From an uncultured Atopobium sp. (GTDB lineage: Bacteria; Actinomycetota; Coriobacteriia; Coriobacteriales; Atopobiaceae): a stretch of DNA of 36,129 nucleotides. The notes beneath the pieces are model-generated. The model had not been told where the DNA came from. It ran no database searches and worked only from the letters and a program-made list of their open reading frames with translations. This document shows positions 1 through 8,433 of the stretch, piece after piece. A program made the translations under genes and the position numbers. Every line of letters begins with the position of its first letter. Positions within the stretch are counted from its first letter, which is position 1. Location of the stretch: NCBI GenBank assembly GCA_938028565.1, contig CALIZS010000019.1, forward strand, positions 1 to 36,129, written 5' to 3'.

Positions 1-9
1 ACCCGCATA

Positions 10-55
10 TGAACTGCCTCCCATTTCTTGGACATAAGAAATGGGAGGCAGTTCA
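10..55. repeat. IS3/IS150-like terminal-repeat hairpin
   Basis: A perfect 20 bp inverted repeat (10-29 and 36-55) with a 6 nt loop. Each arm reads TGAACTGCCTCCCATTTCTT, which resembles the terminal inverted repeats of IS3-family (IS150 group) elements. The two ends abut with no transposase between them. No clear T-run follows on either strand, so a terminator role is uncertain. It lies downstream of the leftward surface-protein pair. A related hairpin is at 23276-23331. Confidence 0.55.
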
Positions 56-105
56 AAATCTTATTTCTAGAGGCGTATTTATTGCTTATTAGCTCTTGCA
101 GTTTA

Positions 106-945
106 TTACTTCATTTTCTTGCGGAGACCAGATGCGGTCAGTGCTACACCAAGTGCTGCAACAATGCCTGCTACAGAGCTTGTATCGCCCGTGTTAGGCA
201 GAACGCTCTTCTCGCGCCTTGGTGCAGGAGTTTGGGTTGCATCAGAGGCAGGCACAACTGGAGTGGGCTCTGGCTCTGGCTGAGGCTCAGGTTCTGGCGT
301 TGGCTCTGGCTCAGGATTTGGTGCCCAAAGAGGAGCAAAAACGTAATAGTAAGTTGTAGTGTCATCACGAAGGTCGTCGGTAACGGACCACGCGGTAATA
401 TCAGCAAAATTCACGTGAACAAATCCATTAGCATCAACGGTGTAAGGCATCGACTGGTCCGCAGTTGCATTATCCCTTTGATCACTTAAAAGCATTTCTG
501 ACGAATAGCCTACCAATGTGTAACCTTCACGCTGAATATTTCCATCAAAAGTGAAGCTCTTATGGTCGTCTGAAATCGTTGCAGGGATATAAGCATTTCC
601 ATTGTATTGAGTGCCGTATGCAACGACAATAAGGTTGATTCTAACATTCCAACCAACTTCAGGATCATAAAAACGAACAATAGTTGCACCATTGTCATCT
701 GTTGAAGTGGTGCTAGCAGAAGCATTAGTTGTAGTGGTTGCTTCGGTTGACGTGGATGTCGTGGCTGCCTCAGTTGTTGCAGCCACTTCAGATGCCTCGG
801 TCGTTGTGGTTGTTGTGGTTGCTTCTGTTACTTCAGTGCCTTCAGCAAGTACTCTCACAGAAAGTGCTGGCGAGAAGACCAATGCTCCTGCAAGAGCACC
901 GGAAAGAATAAGGAGCTTTGTGTTGTTGTGAAAATATTTAGACAT
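106..945 (-). CDS. LPxTG-anchored surface protein, paralog A
   Basis: A 279-residue secreted wall protein. Residues 1-35 are a signal peptide (basic start, hydrophobic core, cleavage near LAEG). Residues about 36-80 are a Thr/Ala/Glu-rich low-complexity stretch. A globular region of about 130 residues follows, with a segment (YNGNAYIPATISDD, then REGYTLVGY) that recalls InlB-type or MucBP-like beta repeats. Next is a Pro-Glu spacer that probably spans the wall. The sorting signal is LPNTG (249-253) plus a hydrophobic stretch and an RKKMK tail, so a sortase should link it to peptidoglycan. It lies 30 bp downstream of its paralog and is probably co-transcribed with it. Its ligand is unknown. 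Anchoring is well supported; function is not. Confidence 0.85.
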   Translation of the reverse strand: MSKYFHNNTKLLILSGALAGALVFSPALSVRVLAEGTEVTEATTTTTTTEASEVAATTEAATTSTSTEATTTTNASASTTSTDDNGATIVRFYDPEVGWNVRINLIVVAYGTQYNGNAYIPATISDDHKSFTFDGNIQREGYTLVGYSSEMLLSDQRDNATADQSMPYTVDANGFVHVNFADITAWSVTDDLRDDTTTYYYVFAPLWAPNPEPEPTPEPEPQPEPEPTPVVPASDATQTPAPRREKSVLPNTGDTSSVAGIVAALGVALTASGLRKKMK

Positions 946-975
946 AGGAATGTATTTCTACTAGGAAGCGACTAT

Positions 976-1800
976 TTACTGCTGCATTTTCTTGCGGAGG
1001 CCAAGAGCAACAAGAGTAGTGCCAGCTGCTGCGATAACACCTGCTACAGAGTTTGCATCACCCGTGTTAGGTAGAACGCTCTTCTCGCGCCTAGGTACTG
1101 GCTGCTCAGATACGTCAGAAGCAGGAGCAACTGGTGCAGGTGCTGGCTGTGGTTCTGGCTCAGGAGCTGGTTCTGGCTCTGGCTCAGGATTTGGTGCCCA
1201 AAGCGTACGTAGATGATATTTTGTAGTAATAATTCCTGTATCAATATTGTCTGTAGAACTCCAAGACTCTAAATCACTAAAATTCATATGAACCATACCA
1301 TCAGCATCAATGGTATAGGGCATAGACATATCAGGAGTTGCATTACTGAGTTCATCTTGGCTTAAGTAGTCTGTAGTAAATCCTATCAGTGTATAGCCCT
1401 CGCGCTGAACATTGCTGCTAAAAGAGACACTTTTGCAGTCATCAGAAATGGTGGGAGGAATATAATCTTTTCCGTTATACGTACCACCTCCTGTTGAAAC
1501 TGAAATATGCAGCTCTCTTGTCAGGCCATAGTAGTTGTTATCTATATATGATTTAACAGCCTCTTCGTCACTATCATCATCTGTTGAGGCAGCAGCGGTC
1601 GTCTCAGTTGTAGCAGTCGTTTCGGTCGTAGCGGCAGACGACTCGGTCGAGGCGGTGGCCTCAGTTGTGACGCTTGCCTCAGCTACCTCAGTACCCTCAG
1701 CAAGAGCTATCGCAGAAAGTACTGGCGAGAAAACCAACACACTTGCCATAATGCCTGTAATTGCGAGCAGCTTTACGTTGTTGCGCAAATACTTTGACAT
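976..1800 (-). CDS. LPxTG-anchored surface protein, paralog B
   Basis: A 274-residue paralog of the gene just downstream, with the same plan: signal peptide (1-35), Thr/Ala/Glu-rich stalk, a globular domain containing YNGKDYIPPTISDD and REGYTLIGF, a Pro-Glu repeat spacer, and the sorting signal LPNTG (243-247) with RKKMQQ tail. The signal peptides and C-terminal thirds are nearly identical between the paralogs, while the middle has diverged. That fits tandem duplication followed by change in the exposed part. A weak Shine-Dalgarno (AAGGAAT) precedes the ATG. It is the first gene of the pair, so the promoter should lie in 1801-1915. An adhesin role is inference from architecture only. Confidence 0.85.
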   Translation of the reverse strand: MSKYLRNNVKLLAITGIMASVLVFSPVLSAIALAEGTEVAEASVTTEATASTESSAATTETTATTETTAAASTDDDSDEEAVKSYIDNNYYGLTRELHISVSTGGGTYNGKDYIPPTISDDCKSVSFSSNVQREGYTLIGFTTDYLSQDELSNATPDMSMPYTIDADGMVHMNFSDLESWSSTDNIDTGIITTKYHLRTLWAPNPEPEPEPAPEPEPQPAPAPVAPASDVSEQPVPRREKSVLPNTGDANSVAGVIAAAGTTLVALGLRKKMQQ

Positions 1801-1915
1801 TTCATATTCCTTAACTCGTGTATTTCAAAAAAACTATTGTTTTTCTTTTTTGAACATATTTCAACGGATTAGTAAGTATATATGAAAAGAAATCGCAGGT
1901 GTACTGCAAGAATAT

Positions 1916-1950
1916 CCAGTTATAGATATTCTTAAAATATCTATAACTGG
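1916..1950. terminator. Perfect 15 bp palindrome after tsaE
   Basis: Arms at 1916-1930 and 1936-1950 pair perfectly around a 5 nt loop. It sits 28 bp beyond the tsaE stop on the leftward strand, where the housekeeping operon should end. The T-rich tail on that strand is weak (ATATTCTT), so it could be a terminator or a protein-binding palindrome for the surface-protein promoter. Confidence 0.5.
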
Positions 1951-1977
1951 GTGACAAAAACGTTATTTATTCAGTAA

Positions 1978-2547
1978 TTACAGCGACTGAATGATTTCTT
2001 CTCCACGAGCATTCTGTGGGATAAATCGAATCTCACGGCGCGGTTCAGCGTCGTCTGATTCCGGCCCTTCCTCAGACAATCTAGAAACATACACATCAAG
2101 GGTTCTCTCGCCAATTTGCTCCGCAAATTGCTCTCCCCACTCGATGATAGTTGGACCATCAGACTCAAGCGCATCGTACAAGCCCGTATCTTCGAGCTGA
2201 TCAGGGTCGTTTAGGCGATACAGGTCAAAGTGGTAGAGAGGCATAAGCGTGCCCTCATAAACCATCTCGATAGTAAAAGTTGGACTGGTCACGTCGTCAG
2301 CAACACCCATGCCTGCAGCAATACCTTTGGTGAACTGGGTTTTTCCTGCTCCTAGATCTCCTGTGAGCACTAATACATCTCCTGCTTGCAGGAGTTTTCC
2401 TAGAGCCTGACCAAGAGCAATGGTCTGCTCTGTAGTGGTAGAGATAAACGTACCAGCTGTCGTTTTTTCTGGCAGGTTGCTTGCGGTAGTATTGCTTGTT
2501 GCAGCGTTATCAGCGCTGAAATTTGCGCTGGTAGAAAAGTTAGTCAC
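1978..2547 (-). CDS. tsaE: tRNA threonylcarbamoyladenosine biosynthesis ATPase TsaE
   Basis: TsaE (YjeE family) is the ATPase that works with TsaB and TsaD to place the t6A modification on ANN-decoding tRNAs. The Walker A motif GDLGAGKTQ, followed by TSPTFTI and a YHFDLYRL segment, is diagnostic. I chose the GTG at 2545-2547 (VTNFSTSANF, 189 aa) because AGGAGG lies 5 nt upstream. The longer frame to 2601 would run 62 bp into udg. The GTG start leaves an 8 bp overlap with the udg stop, a normal coupled arrangement. The first ~40 residues are Ser/Thr/Ala-rich and extra to the usual ~150-residue family. tsaB and tsaD are not in the window. It is the last gene of the glmM operon. Confidence 0.9.
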   Translation of the reverse strand: MTNFSTSANFSADNAATSNTTASNLPEKTTAGTFISTTTEQTIALGQALGKLLQAGDVLVLTGDLGAGKTQFTKGIAAGMGVADDVTSPTFTIEMVYEGTLMPLYHFDLYRLNDPDQLEDTGLYDALESDGPTIIEWGEQFAEQIGERTLDVYVSRLSEEGPESDDAEPRREIRFIPQNARGEEIIQSL

Positions 2548-3115
2548 ACGAGCCTCCTCGAGGGTGTTCCTCAAGCCAATCAGCAAGAAGTCGCAGGTCA
2601 TCTTTAAGATACTGCGCCCATTCCTTACGGTAAATAGTTGATGCGGGATGCATGGTAGGCAGCACGCTAAAGGCGCCTATCTGGTAAAACTTACCGCGCA
2701 GCTCCGTCACGCCCTTATCGGTGTGCATGACAAACTGCGTAGCAAAATTTCCCAGGCAAACAATAACGTCTGGCTTAATAGCACGAATCTGATTGCGAAG
2801 ATACGGAGAGCACTCCTCCACCTCAGCTACCTTGGGATTTCTGTTTGAAGGCGGTCGGCATTTGACCACATTAGAGATAAAAACATCCTGGCGAGAAAGG
2901 CCAACTTCTTCTAACAGTGCATCAAGCTTTTTGCCCGACACGCCCACGAAAGGTTGACCGCTTAGATCCTCGTTTTTACCAGGAGCTTCTCCCACGATCA
3001 TGACGCGAGCCGTGGGATTTGGGCCACCAAACACAATGTTGGTGCGTGTTTCCCACAGCGGACACTTCTTGCAATCAGTTATCTGCTTGCGAATCTCGTC
3101 AAGCGTGACTGCCAT
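2540..3115 (-). CDS. Family 4 uracil-DNA glycosylase
   Basis: A 191-residue 4Fe-4S uracil-DNA glycosylase that excises uracil from DNA to start base-excision repair. The motif GEAPGKNED (42-50) is the family 4 form of the active-site GEAPG box, and MHPASTIYR near the C-terminus is the DNA-binding His motif. Four cysteines (C15, C18, C86, C102) are spaced as expected for the cluster. The length is typical. The ATG overlaps the alr stop by one base (TAATG), so it is translationally coupled in the operon. It matches the bacterial type fused to phage polymerase in other lineages, but here it stands alone. The call is firm at family level. Confidence 0.93.
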   Translation of the reverse strand: MAVTLDEIRKQITDCKKCPLWETRTNIVFGGPNPTARVMIVGEAPGKNEDLSGQPFVGVSGKKLDALLEEVGLSRQDVFISNVVKCRPPSNRNPKVAEVEECSPYLRNQIRAIKPDVIVCLGNFATQFVMHTDKGVTELRGKFYQIGAFSVLPTMHPASTIYRKEWAQYLKDDLRLLADWLEEHPRGGSCD

Positions 3116-4278
3116 TAGATGTACACCTTATCGAGGCGCGCACCAAAGTTGCAAACTACCTCGTAATTGATGGTCTCGCGGAGGTCAGCCATCTCATCCG
3201 CGGTGATTTCTTGGTCGCCGTCTTTGCCGATGAGGGTAACCACGTCACCATGGCGAATTTCGTGTGCAGGCTTATTAGCATGTGTACCTGCGGTATCAAC
3301 AGCAATCATAAACTGATCCATGCAGATATTACCCACCTGGCGAACACGATCTCCGCGCGTCAAAACATCCATCCGATTAGAGAGGCAACGTGCAAGTCCG
3401 TCGGCGTAGCCAATAGGCACGGTAGCTACCTGGATGTTATTACGAGGAACACGCCATGTCATACCGTAACTAACGCCGTCGCCAACAGCTGGATAGATTA
3501 CGCGCGTCACGCGACCACGCACGCTCATAGCGGGCTGCAGGTCAATGCGGGGAATGGTGAGCTTGCTTGGATGAAGTCCATACAGGCCAATGCCCACACG
3601 AACCATATCGAACTGAATGTCTTTGTGCAGAACCGTGCCAGGAGTGTTATCAGCGTGAACCAAGCCCAGCTCATAGCCTGCGTTTTTAAGCGTTGTGACG
3701 GCTTCAATAAAACGATTAACCTGCAGATCAAAGTCCCAGTTGTCGAGCACGTCGGCCGTAGCAAAATGCGTAAACGTACCAGCGCATTCAAGACCCCTGT
3801 GGAAATCGATAGAACCGCGAACCTCAAGTAGATCTTCTCGCCTGACGCCAATGCGGGTCATACCAGTGTCAATGGCCAGGTGATAGCGGCCAACCTTGTT
3901 AGCTGCGGCGGAAGCCTCGCCATACGCAAGGGCAAAGTCCACCGTGTAGACGGAAGGCATAATGTCAAAGCGGACGAGGTCTGGGATGGAAGTGACCGGC
4001 GGCTCAGAAAGCACCAGGATAGGGCTCTCAATGCCGGAACAGCGCAGCTCAACGCCCTCATCGACCGTTGCAACGGCAAACTGATCGGCACCCACAGACT
4101 GCATGGCTTTAGCGCACTGAGCAGCACCGTGACCGTATGCGTCAGCCTTAACCACACACATCATTTTGACACCGCGGTTAAGCTGGGCCTTAAACGCCTT
4201 TACGTTGTGGCGGACGGCAGAAAGATCAATCTCTATCCAAGCCCATCTATCCTGGGGATATGCCGACATCAGGCTCAC
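3115..4278 (-). CDS. alr: Alanine racemase
   Basis: A PLP-dependent racemase that makes D-alanine for peptidoglycan. The N-terminal TIM-barrel carries the PLP lysine in VVKADAYGHG (K44). The C-terminal beta-domain supplies the catalytic tyrosine in SYGMTWR, and the GNICMDQFM motif is present. At 387 aa it is full length. The frame starts with a GTG directly after the nnr stop. An ATG nine bases further in (4267-4269) is an equally possible start. It sits between nnr and udg in one leftward operon with essentially no gaps. alr next to nnr and acpS is a common arrangement in Gram-positive bacteria. Confidence 0.96.
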   Translation of the reverse strand: MSLMSAYPQDRWAWIEIDLSAVRHNVKAFKAQLNRGVKMMCVVKADAYGHGAAQCAKAMQSVGADQFAVATVDEGVELRCSGIESPILVLSEPPVTSIPDLVRFDIMPSVYTVDFALAYGEASAAANKVGRYHLAIDTGMTRIGVRREDLLEVRGSIDFHRGLECAGTFTHFATADVLDNWDFDLQVNRFIEAVTTLKNAGYELGLVHADNTPGTVLHKDIQFDMVRVGIGLYGLHPSKLTIPRIDLQPAMSVRGRVTRVIYPAVGDGVSYGMTWRVPRNNIQVATVPIGYADGLARCLSNRMDVLTRGDRVRQVGNICMDQFMIAVDTAGTHANKPAHEIRHGDVVTLIGKDGDQEITADEMADLRETINYEVVCNFGARLDKVYI

Positions 4279-5904
4279 CTACTCCGCAGCTTCTTCAAAG
4301 TCTGTCATAGGAAATGCAATCTGCTCTTCAAGTGCATCGGAGGCAAGGCCAATAACGTCGCAGATGTCGCCAGCCATAGCTCCGCGCACACCGAACTTCT
4401 CGGCAGCTAGCTGACCTGCGTATGCATGAACCTCACAGGCAAGTGAACAGAAGGTAGGCAGGTCATCAACTTGACCAGCAACCTGAGCCAAGCGGCCAGC
4501 AATAGTACCAGCAAGAACATCGCCAGAGCCAGCAGTTGCCAGCGTAACGGGACCAGGCTTTGGCAGCACGGCTTTCTGAACGCCCACGCAGCCAGTTGCG
4601 GTTCCCTTAGCAACAATGACCAGCTCAGAGCCACCGTCTGCCCAGACAATCTTGCGAGCAGCCTCAAGCTGAGCCACCAGGCTTGCAGGAGGATTATCTA
4701 CCTGGTTAACCAGGCGACCAAGCTCGCAACGATGCGGCGTCATGATGAGCGGAGCGGTACGACGAGTGAGCTCGGGGAACTCAGGGAGGTTGTTATTGGT
4801 GAGGCGAGCAATGCAATTGAGCGCGTCGGCGTCAACAATAACGGGCAGCTCAGAGTCAAGCAGTGCAGAAGTAACCTTGACGGTTCCGCCAGAAACACGC
4901 ATGCCTGGACCAACCAGCGTAACGGTACGCATGGCAGCAAGCTGCAGTACCAGTGGAGCTGCTTCTTCGGTAAACACGCCCTCAGCATCGCATGGGAGGC
5001 CAATAACAGGAACCTCTGGCAACATCATCTGAACGCTACTGACAATGGCCTCAGGAACTGCCAAGGTAACGTAGCCAGCGCCTGCACGAGCAGCTGCCTT
5101 AGCAGCAAGAACAGCAGCTCCTGGGAAACGACTTGAACCGCCAACCACCAATACGGAGCCACGAGAGTACTTATCGCAGTCGTTGAGCTGGGCAGGAACA
5201 GAAGCAAGATAATCTTCCAGGTCAACGCGCCAGGCAACAGGGTCTGCCTCAACAACCAGACGTTCAGTCTGCTCAGCCAGAGGAGCCACAACAATGGAGC
5301 CGCAAACATCGCGGCCTGCGTCAGCAATAAGGCCGGGCTTTAGTGCAATCATGGTAACGGTAACGTCAGCGACAACACATGCGTTTTCTACCTGGCCTTT
5401 CTGCGCAGAAAGACCACTGGGGACATCAACGGAAAGTACGCGAGCACCAGACTGATTGAGGCACTCAATCCAAATATCAAACGGAGCACGGACCTTGCCG
5501 TGAAAGCCGGTGCCCAGCATGCAATCAAGCACCACGTCAGCCGTTGCCAGCAGGTCAATGAGCTCCTGGCGAGAAGGGCCAACAAGTACGGAAACTCCCG
5601 CGCGAACGGCGCGCTGCGCCATCTGACGTGCAAGATCGCCGGAAATCTGATCAGGCTCAAGCGGGGTGACTACCTTAACGTTGCAGTTTCTAGAGCGCAG
5701 CGCTTCTGCTGCCACCCAGCCATCTCCACCGTTATTGCCAAGACCTACGAGGATGACAACGTTAGAGATGTCCCCTCCCATGCCAAGGGCCTCTTGAGCA
5801 GCAGCATAACCTGCACGGTGCATGAGCTCGGAAACGCTCACGCCCACGCGTGTCAGCGCAATCTCTACACGCTTGATGTCCTCAACATTTAGTACCGGCT
5901 GCAT
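4279..5904 (-). CDS. nnr: Bifunctional NAD(P)H-hydrate epimerase / ADP-dependent dehydratase
   Basis: A 541-residue metabolite-repair enzyme. The N-terminal YjeF epimerase domain (about 1-215) has GLGNNGGDGW and DCMLGTGF and interconverts R- and S-NAD(P)HX. The C-terminal ribokinase-like dehydratase (about 235-525) has GSSRFPGAAVLAA, the MTPHRCELGRL segment and the catalytic AGSGDVLAG motif, and uses ADP to restore NAD(P)H. The length and domain order match the standard fused Nnr. It abuts alr with no gap and follows acpS by 3 bp. No odd features seen. Confidence 0.96.
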   Translation of the reverse strand: MQPVLNVEDIKRVEIALTRVGVSVSELMHRAGYAAAQEALGMGGDISNVVILVGLGNNGGDGWVAAEALRSRNCNVKVVTPLEPDQISGDLARQMAQRAVRAGVSVLVGPSRQELIDLLATADVVLDCMLGTGFHGKVRAPFDIWIECLNQSGARVLSVDVPSGLSAQKGQVENACVVADVTVTMIALKPGLIADAGRDVCGSIVVAPLAEQTERLVVEADPVAWRVDLEDYLASVPAQLNDCDKYSRGSVLVVGGSSRFPGAAVLAAKAAARAGAGYVTLAVPEAIVSSVQMMLPEVPVIGLPCDAEGVFTEEAAPLVLQLAAMRTVTLVGPGMRVSGGTVKVTSALLDSELPVIVDADALNCIARLTNNNLPEFPELTRRTAPLIMTPHRCELGRLVNQVDNPPASLVAQLEAARKIVWADGGSELVIVAKGTATGCVGVQKAVLPKPGPVTLATAGSGDVLAGTIAGRLAQVAGQVDDLPTFCSLACEVHAYAGQLAAEKFGVRGAMAGDICDVIGLASDALEEQIAFPMTDFEEAAE

Positions 5905-5907
5905 AAC

Positions 5908-6438
5908 TTACTCCTCGGATTTAACAACATCATCAAAGGTTGTCTCAATTATAGGTTCTTGCACGCGCTCAAGCTCATCCAACACAGAACGAGCTTCTTT
6001 GAACGAACGTGCCAGCTCTTGGGCAGCATCTGCCTTTTGATCTACCTTGGGTTTTACAGCGTTAGTCACAGCAACCGCATTGGCTACCGCCACGTCTCTG
6101 GTGTACGAGATAGAAAGCGCAATCTCTTGCACGCCCTGCTGAGCTGCAATCTGTGCAGCCTTGCCGGTAAGACGAGCCTGTGGCCTGCCCAGCTGATCTC
6201 TCTCAACAGAAACATCCTGAAAACCAATACCAGATGAGAAACCCGTTCCCAAGGCTTTAAGCACGGCTTCTCTTGCCGCAAAGCGGGCAGCATAGTGCTC
6301 CGCAGGTCGAGCAGTGCGCTCACAGTACGCGCGCTCGGCATCAGTGAACATGCGGCGGATAAAGTGAGGGCGTCTCTCAATTGCCTGCTGCATGCGAGCA
6401 ATCTCAAGCATATCTACACCTATTCCTGCCAGTGCCAT
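5908..6438 (-). CDS. acpS: Holo-[acyl-carrier-protein] synthase with C-terminal tail
   Basis: AcpS moves 4'-phosphopantetheine from CoA onto acyl carrier protein. The Mg/CoA-binding residues are visible: D9 in GIGVDMLEI and E57 in ARFAAREAVLKAL, with GTGFSSGIGFQDV following. The catalytic unit ends near residue 125 (ISYTRDVAVANAVA), the usual family length. The remaining ~50 residues are an extra charged, probably helical tail (KVDQKADAAQELARSFKEAR onward) ending in acidic residues. It lies 24 bp after glmM and 3 bp before nnr. The enzyme call is firm; the tail's role is unknown. Confidence 0.95.
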   Translation of the reverse strand: MALAGIGVDMLEIARMQQAIERRPHFIRRMFTDAERAYCERTARPAEHYAARFAAREAVLKALGTGFSSGIGFQDVSVERDQLGRPQARLTGKAAQIAAQQGVQEIALSISYTRDVAVANAVAVTNAVKPKVDQKADAAQELARSFKEARSVLDELERVQEPIIETTFDDVVKSEE

Positions 6439-6462
6439 CGTATCCCCTGGATCTATCTGCGC

Positions 6463-7806
6463 TTAAGCGCTAAGCCTATACTCCTCAAGAGCGTCGAGCA
6501 CAATCTGATTTGCCTGCTGACAGAGCTCATCGGTTGGAGCTTCTGCAAGAACGCGCACCAGAGGCTCTGTTCCGGAAGCGCGGACCAACACGCGACCATT
6601 GCCCTCAAGGAACTTCTCGGCAGCTGCAACTGCGTCGTTGACCTTAGGAGACTGCATAGCAGCCTCTTTGTCGGTGACGCGAACGTTAACCAGCTGCTGT
6701 GGATATAGTGTAACGGGACGAGTCAGCTCAGAGAGTTTCTCGCGCTCTGCTCGTAAGACCTCCATAATACGGAGGCTGGTCAAGATGCCGTCACCGGTCT
6801 TTGCCAGGTCACCAAAGATGATGTGGCCACTCTGCTCGCCACCCAGGCTGTATTCGTTTTCGTTCATGCAAGCGTAGACATACTTATCGCCTACGCTGGT
6901 TTTCTCGTAAGAGAGGCCAGCGTCGTCAAATGCTTTGAACAGGCCAAAGTTGCTCATGACGGTAGTGACCACGGTCTGTTTTGCCAGGCGACCATACTTG
7001 TTGAGGTAGGTACCGCAAACGTAGAGAATCAGGTCTCCGTCAACTACGTGGCCGCGCTCGTCAACTGCCAGGCAACGGTCAGCATCACCGTCGTAGGCAA
7101 AGCCCACGTCAAGGCCATTCTGGACTACAAAACGCTGCAGCTGGTCAATGTGGGTAGAACCGCAATCAACATTGATGTTGAGGCCGTTTGGAGCGTTGTT
7201 GATAACATGCGTCTCGGCGCCCAGGGCGTCAAAGACAGGGCGAGCAACACTAGAAGCTGCGCCATTAGCGCAATCCAGGCCAATCTTCAGGCCCTGCAGA
7301 CTAAAGCCGCAGCTAGCAATAAGGCTGGAGATGTAGCGGTTACGACCCTGCATGTAGTCAACTGTGCGACCAATGGCATCGCCCGTTGCCAGAGGAACGT
7401 CAAACTCGCCGTCAATATAGGCTTCTACCTGCTCAAGAACATCCTCATCCATCTTGTAGCCGTCTTTGTTGACCAGCTTAATGCCGTTATCGGTAAATGG
7501 ATTGTGAGAAGCAGTGATCATAACGCCGCAGTCAAAAGCGCCGTCGACAACCTCGTAGCTAACGCCAGGCGTAGGAATGACGTGCAGCATGTACGCATCA
7601 GCGCCAGATGCAACCAGGCCCGAGACAAGCGCAGATTCAAACATATAGCTTGACCTGCGGGTATCCTTACCAATGATGATACGAGCCTTGCGAGCCTGCT
7701 TAGCTCCGTAATACCAGCCAATGAAGCGGCCAATTTTATACGCGTGATCGACGTTCAGACCCTCGTTTGCGCGGCCTCTAAAGCCGTCGGTTCCAAAGTA
7801 CTTCAT
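6463..7806 (-). CDS. glmM: Phosphoglucosamine mutase
   Basis: GlmM converts glucosamine-6-phosphate to glucosamine-1-phosphate on the way to UDP-GlcNAc and the cell wall. The phosphoserine loop is TASHNPFTDNGIK (S100), the metal loop is DGDADRC, the sugar loop is GGEQSGH, and the phosphate loop near the C-terminus is RASGTEPLVRV. At 447 aa it is full length, and it starts MKYFGTDGFRG as the family does. It is the first gene of the leftward operon running to tsaE, so the operon joins envelope precursor synthesis (glmM, alr) with acpS, repair and tRNA modification. Confidence 0.97.
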   Translation of the reverse strand: MKYFGTDGFRGRANEGLNVDHAYKIGRFIGWYYGAKQARKARIIIGKDTRRSSYMFESALVSGLVASGADAYMLHVIPTPGVSYEVVDGAFDCGVMITASHNPFTDNGIKLVNKDGYKMDEDVLEQVEAYIDGEFDVPLATGDAIGRTVDYMQGRNRYISSLIASCGFSLQGLKIGLDCANGAASSVARPVFDALGAETHVINNAPNGLNINVDCGSTHIDQLQRFVVQNGLDVGFAYDGDADRCLAVDERGHVVDGDLILYVCGTYLNKYGRLAKQTVVTTVMSNFGLFKAFDDAGLSYEKTSVGDKYVYACMNENEYSLGGEQSGHIIFGDLAKTGDGILTSLRIMEVLRAEREKLSELTRPVTLYPQQLVNVRVTDKEAAMQSPKVNDAVAAAEKFLEGNGRVLVRASGTEPLVRVLAEAPTDELCQQANQIVLDALEEYRLSA

Positions 7807-7891
7807 AAGCGTCTCCTAGCTGCGAATGTAGTGTTGTCGGGTGGAGAGCAACGTGCGCGCGAAGCGCCAGCGAACTACTCGACAGGTGGGG

Positions 7892-7913
7892 CTTCTCGCC
7901 AGATGGCGAGAAG
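7892..7913. repeat. Head-to-head pair of the TTCTCGCCA motif
   Basis: CTTCTCGCCA (7892-7901) and its reverse complement TGGCGAGAAG (7904-7913) face each other across two bases, forming a 10 bp stem. It lies in the leader between the rpsI terminator and glmM. This is the only place in the window where the recurrent motif forms a hairpin. Confidence 0.6.
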
Positions 7914-7964
7914 AACGTGCGGACTGAAGTGGTTGCGTAAATATGCAAAATGCAACCATTTAAA

Positions 7965-7970
7965 AGTATA
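7965..7970 (-). promoter_or_regulatory. Possible glmM -10 box
   Basis: TATACT on the leftward strand, about 160 bp before the glmM start and immediately after the rpsI terminator. The only -35 candidate (TTGTAT, spacing 20) lies inside the terminator stem, so the call is tentative. A second hairpin (7931-7936 with 7952-7957, GGTTGC/GCAACC) follows in the leader. Confidence 0.35.
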
Positions 7971-8006
7971 CAAAAAAGAGACCTGCCGATATACAACAGG
8001 TCTCTT
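7971..8006 (-). terminator. Rho-independent terminator of rplM-rpsI
   Basis: The stem AGAGACCTG/CAGGTCTCT (7977-7985 with 7997-8005) is followed on the leftward strand by six T residues. It lies 29 bp past the rpsI stop. Confidence 0.88.
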
Positions 8007-8034
8007 TGTAAGGACTTTTTTGGGTCCAGCGGCC

Positions 8035-8430
8035 TTAGCGCTTGGAGAACTGAGGACGCTTACGAGCCTTCTTCAGACCGTACTTCTTACGCTCGACCGC
8101 ACGAGAATCGCGGGTGAGGTAGCCGGCCTTCTTAAGGTCATCACGATACTCGCCAGCCTCAAGAAGAGCGCGAGCGATGCCCAGGCGAAGAGCGCCGGAC
8201 TGGCCGTTGATGCCGCCGCCGTCGCAGTTTGCGAAGACGTCAAAACGACCAAGAGTATCAGTAATGCGGAGAGGTGCGGTTGCGTTGTCTACGAGCTGCT
8301 GGCGACCAAAATACTGGACTGCCTCGCGGCCGTTAACGGTAACCTTACCAGTTCCAGGAACAAGACGAACACGAGCGACGGCCTCTTTACGACGGCCGGT
8401 GCCGGTGTAAACAGCGGTGTTATCTGCCAT
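8035..8430 (-). CDS. rpsI: 30S ribosomal protein S9
   Basis: A 131-residue S9. It has GTGRRKEAVARVRL at the start, the VNGREAVQYFGR segment, and the basic C-terminal tail ending KKARKRPQFSKR, which reaches toward the P-site tRNA in the small subunit. Full length. It lies 3 bp after rplM, the conserved rplM-rpsI pair, and is followed by a strong terminator. Confidence 0.98.
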   Translation of the reverse strand: MADNTAVYTGTGRRKEAVARVRLVPGTGKVTVNGREAVQYFGRQQLVDNATAPLRITDTLGRFDVFANCDGGGINGQSGALRLGIARALLEAGEYRDDLKKAGYLTRDSRAVERKKYGLKKARKRPQFSKR

Positions 8431-8433
8431 CGT

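Noticed and set aside
1978..2601. tsaE starting at 2601
   Set aside because: It would overlap udg by 62 bp without an RBS; the GTG at 2547 has AGGAGG at good spacing.
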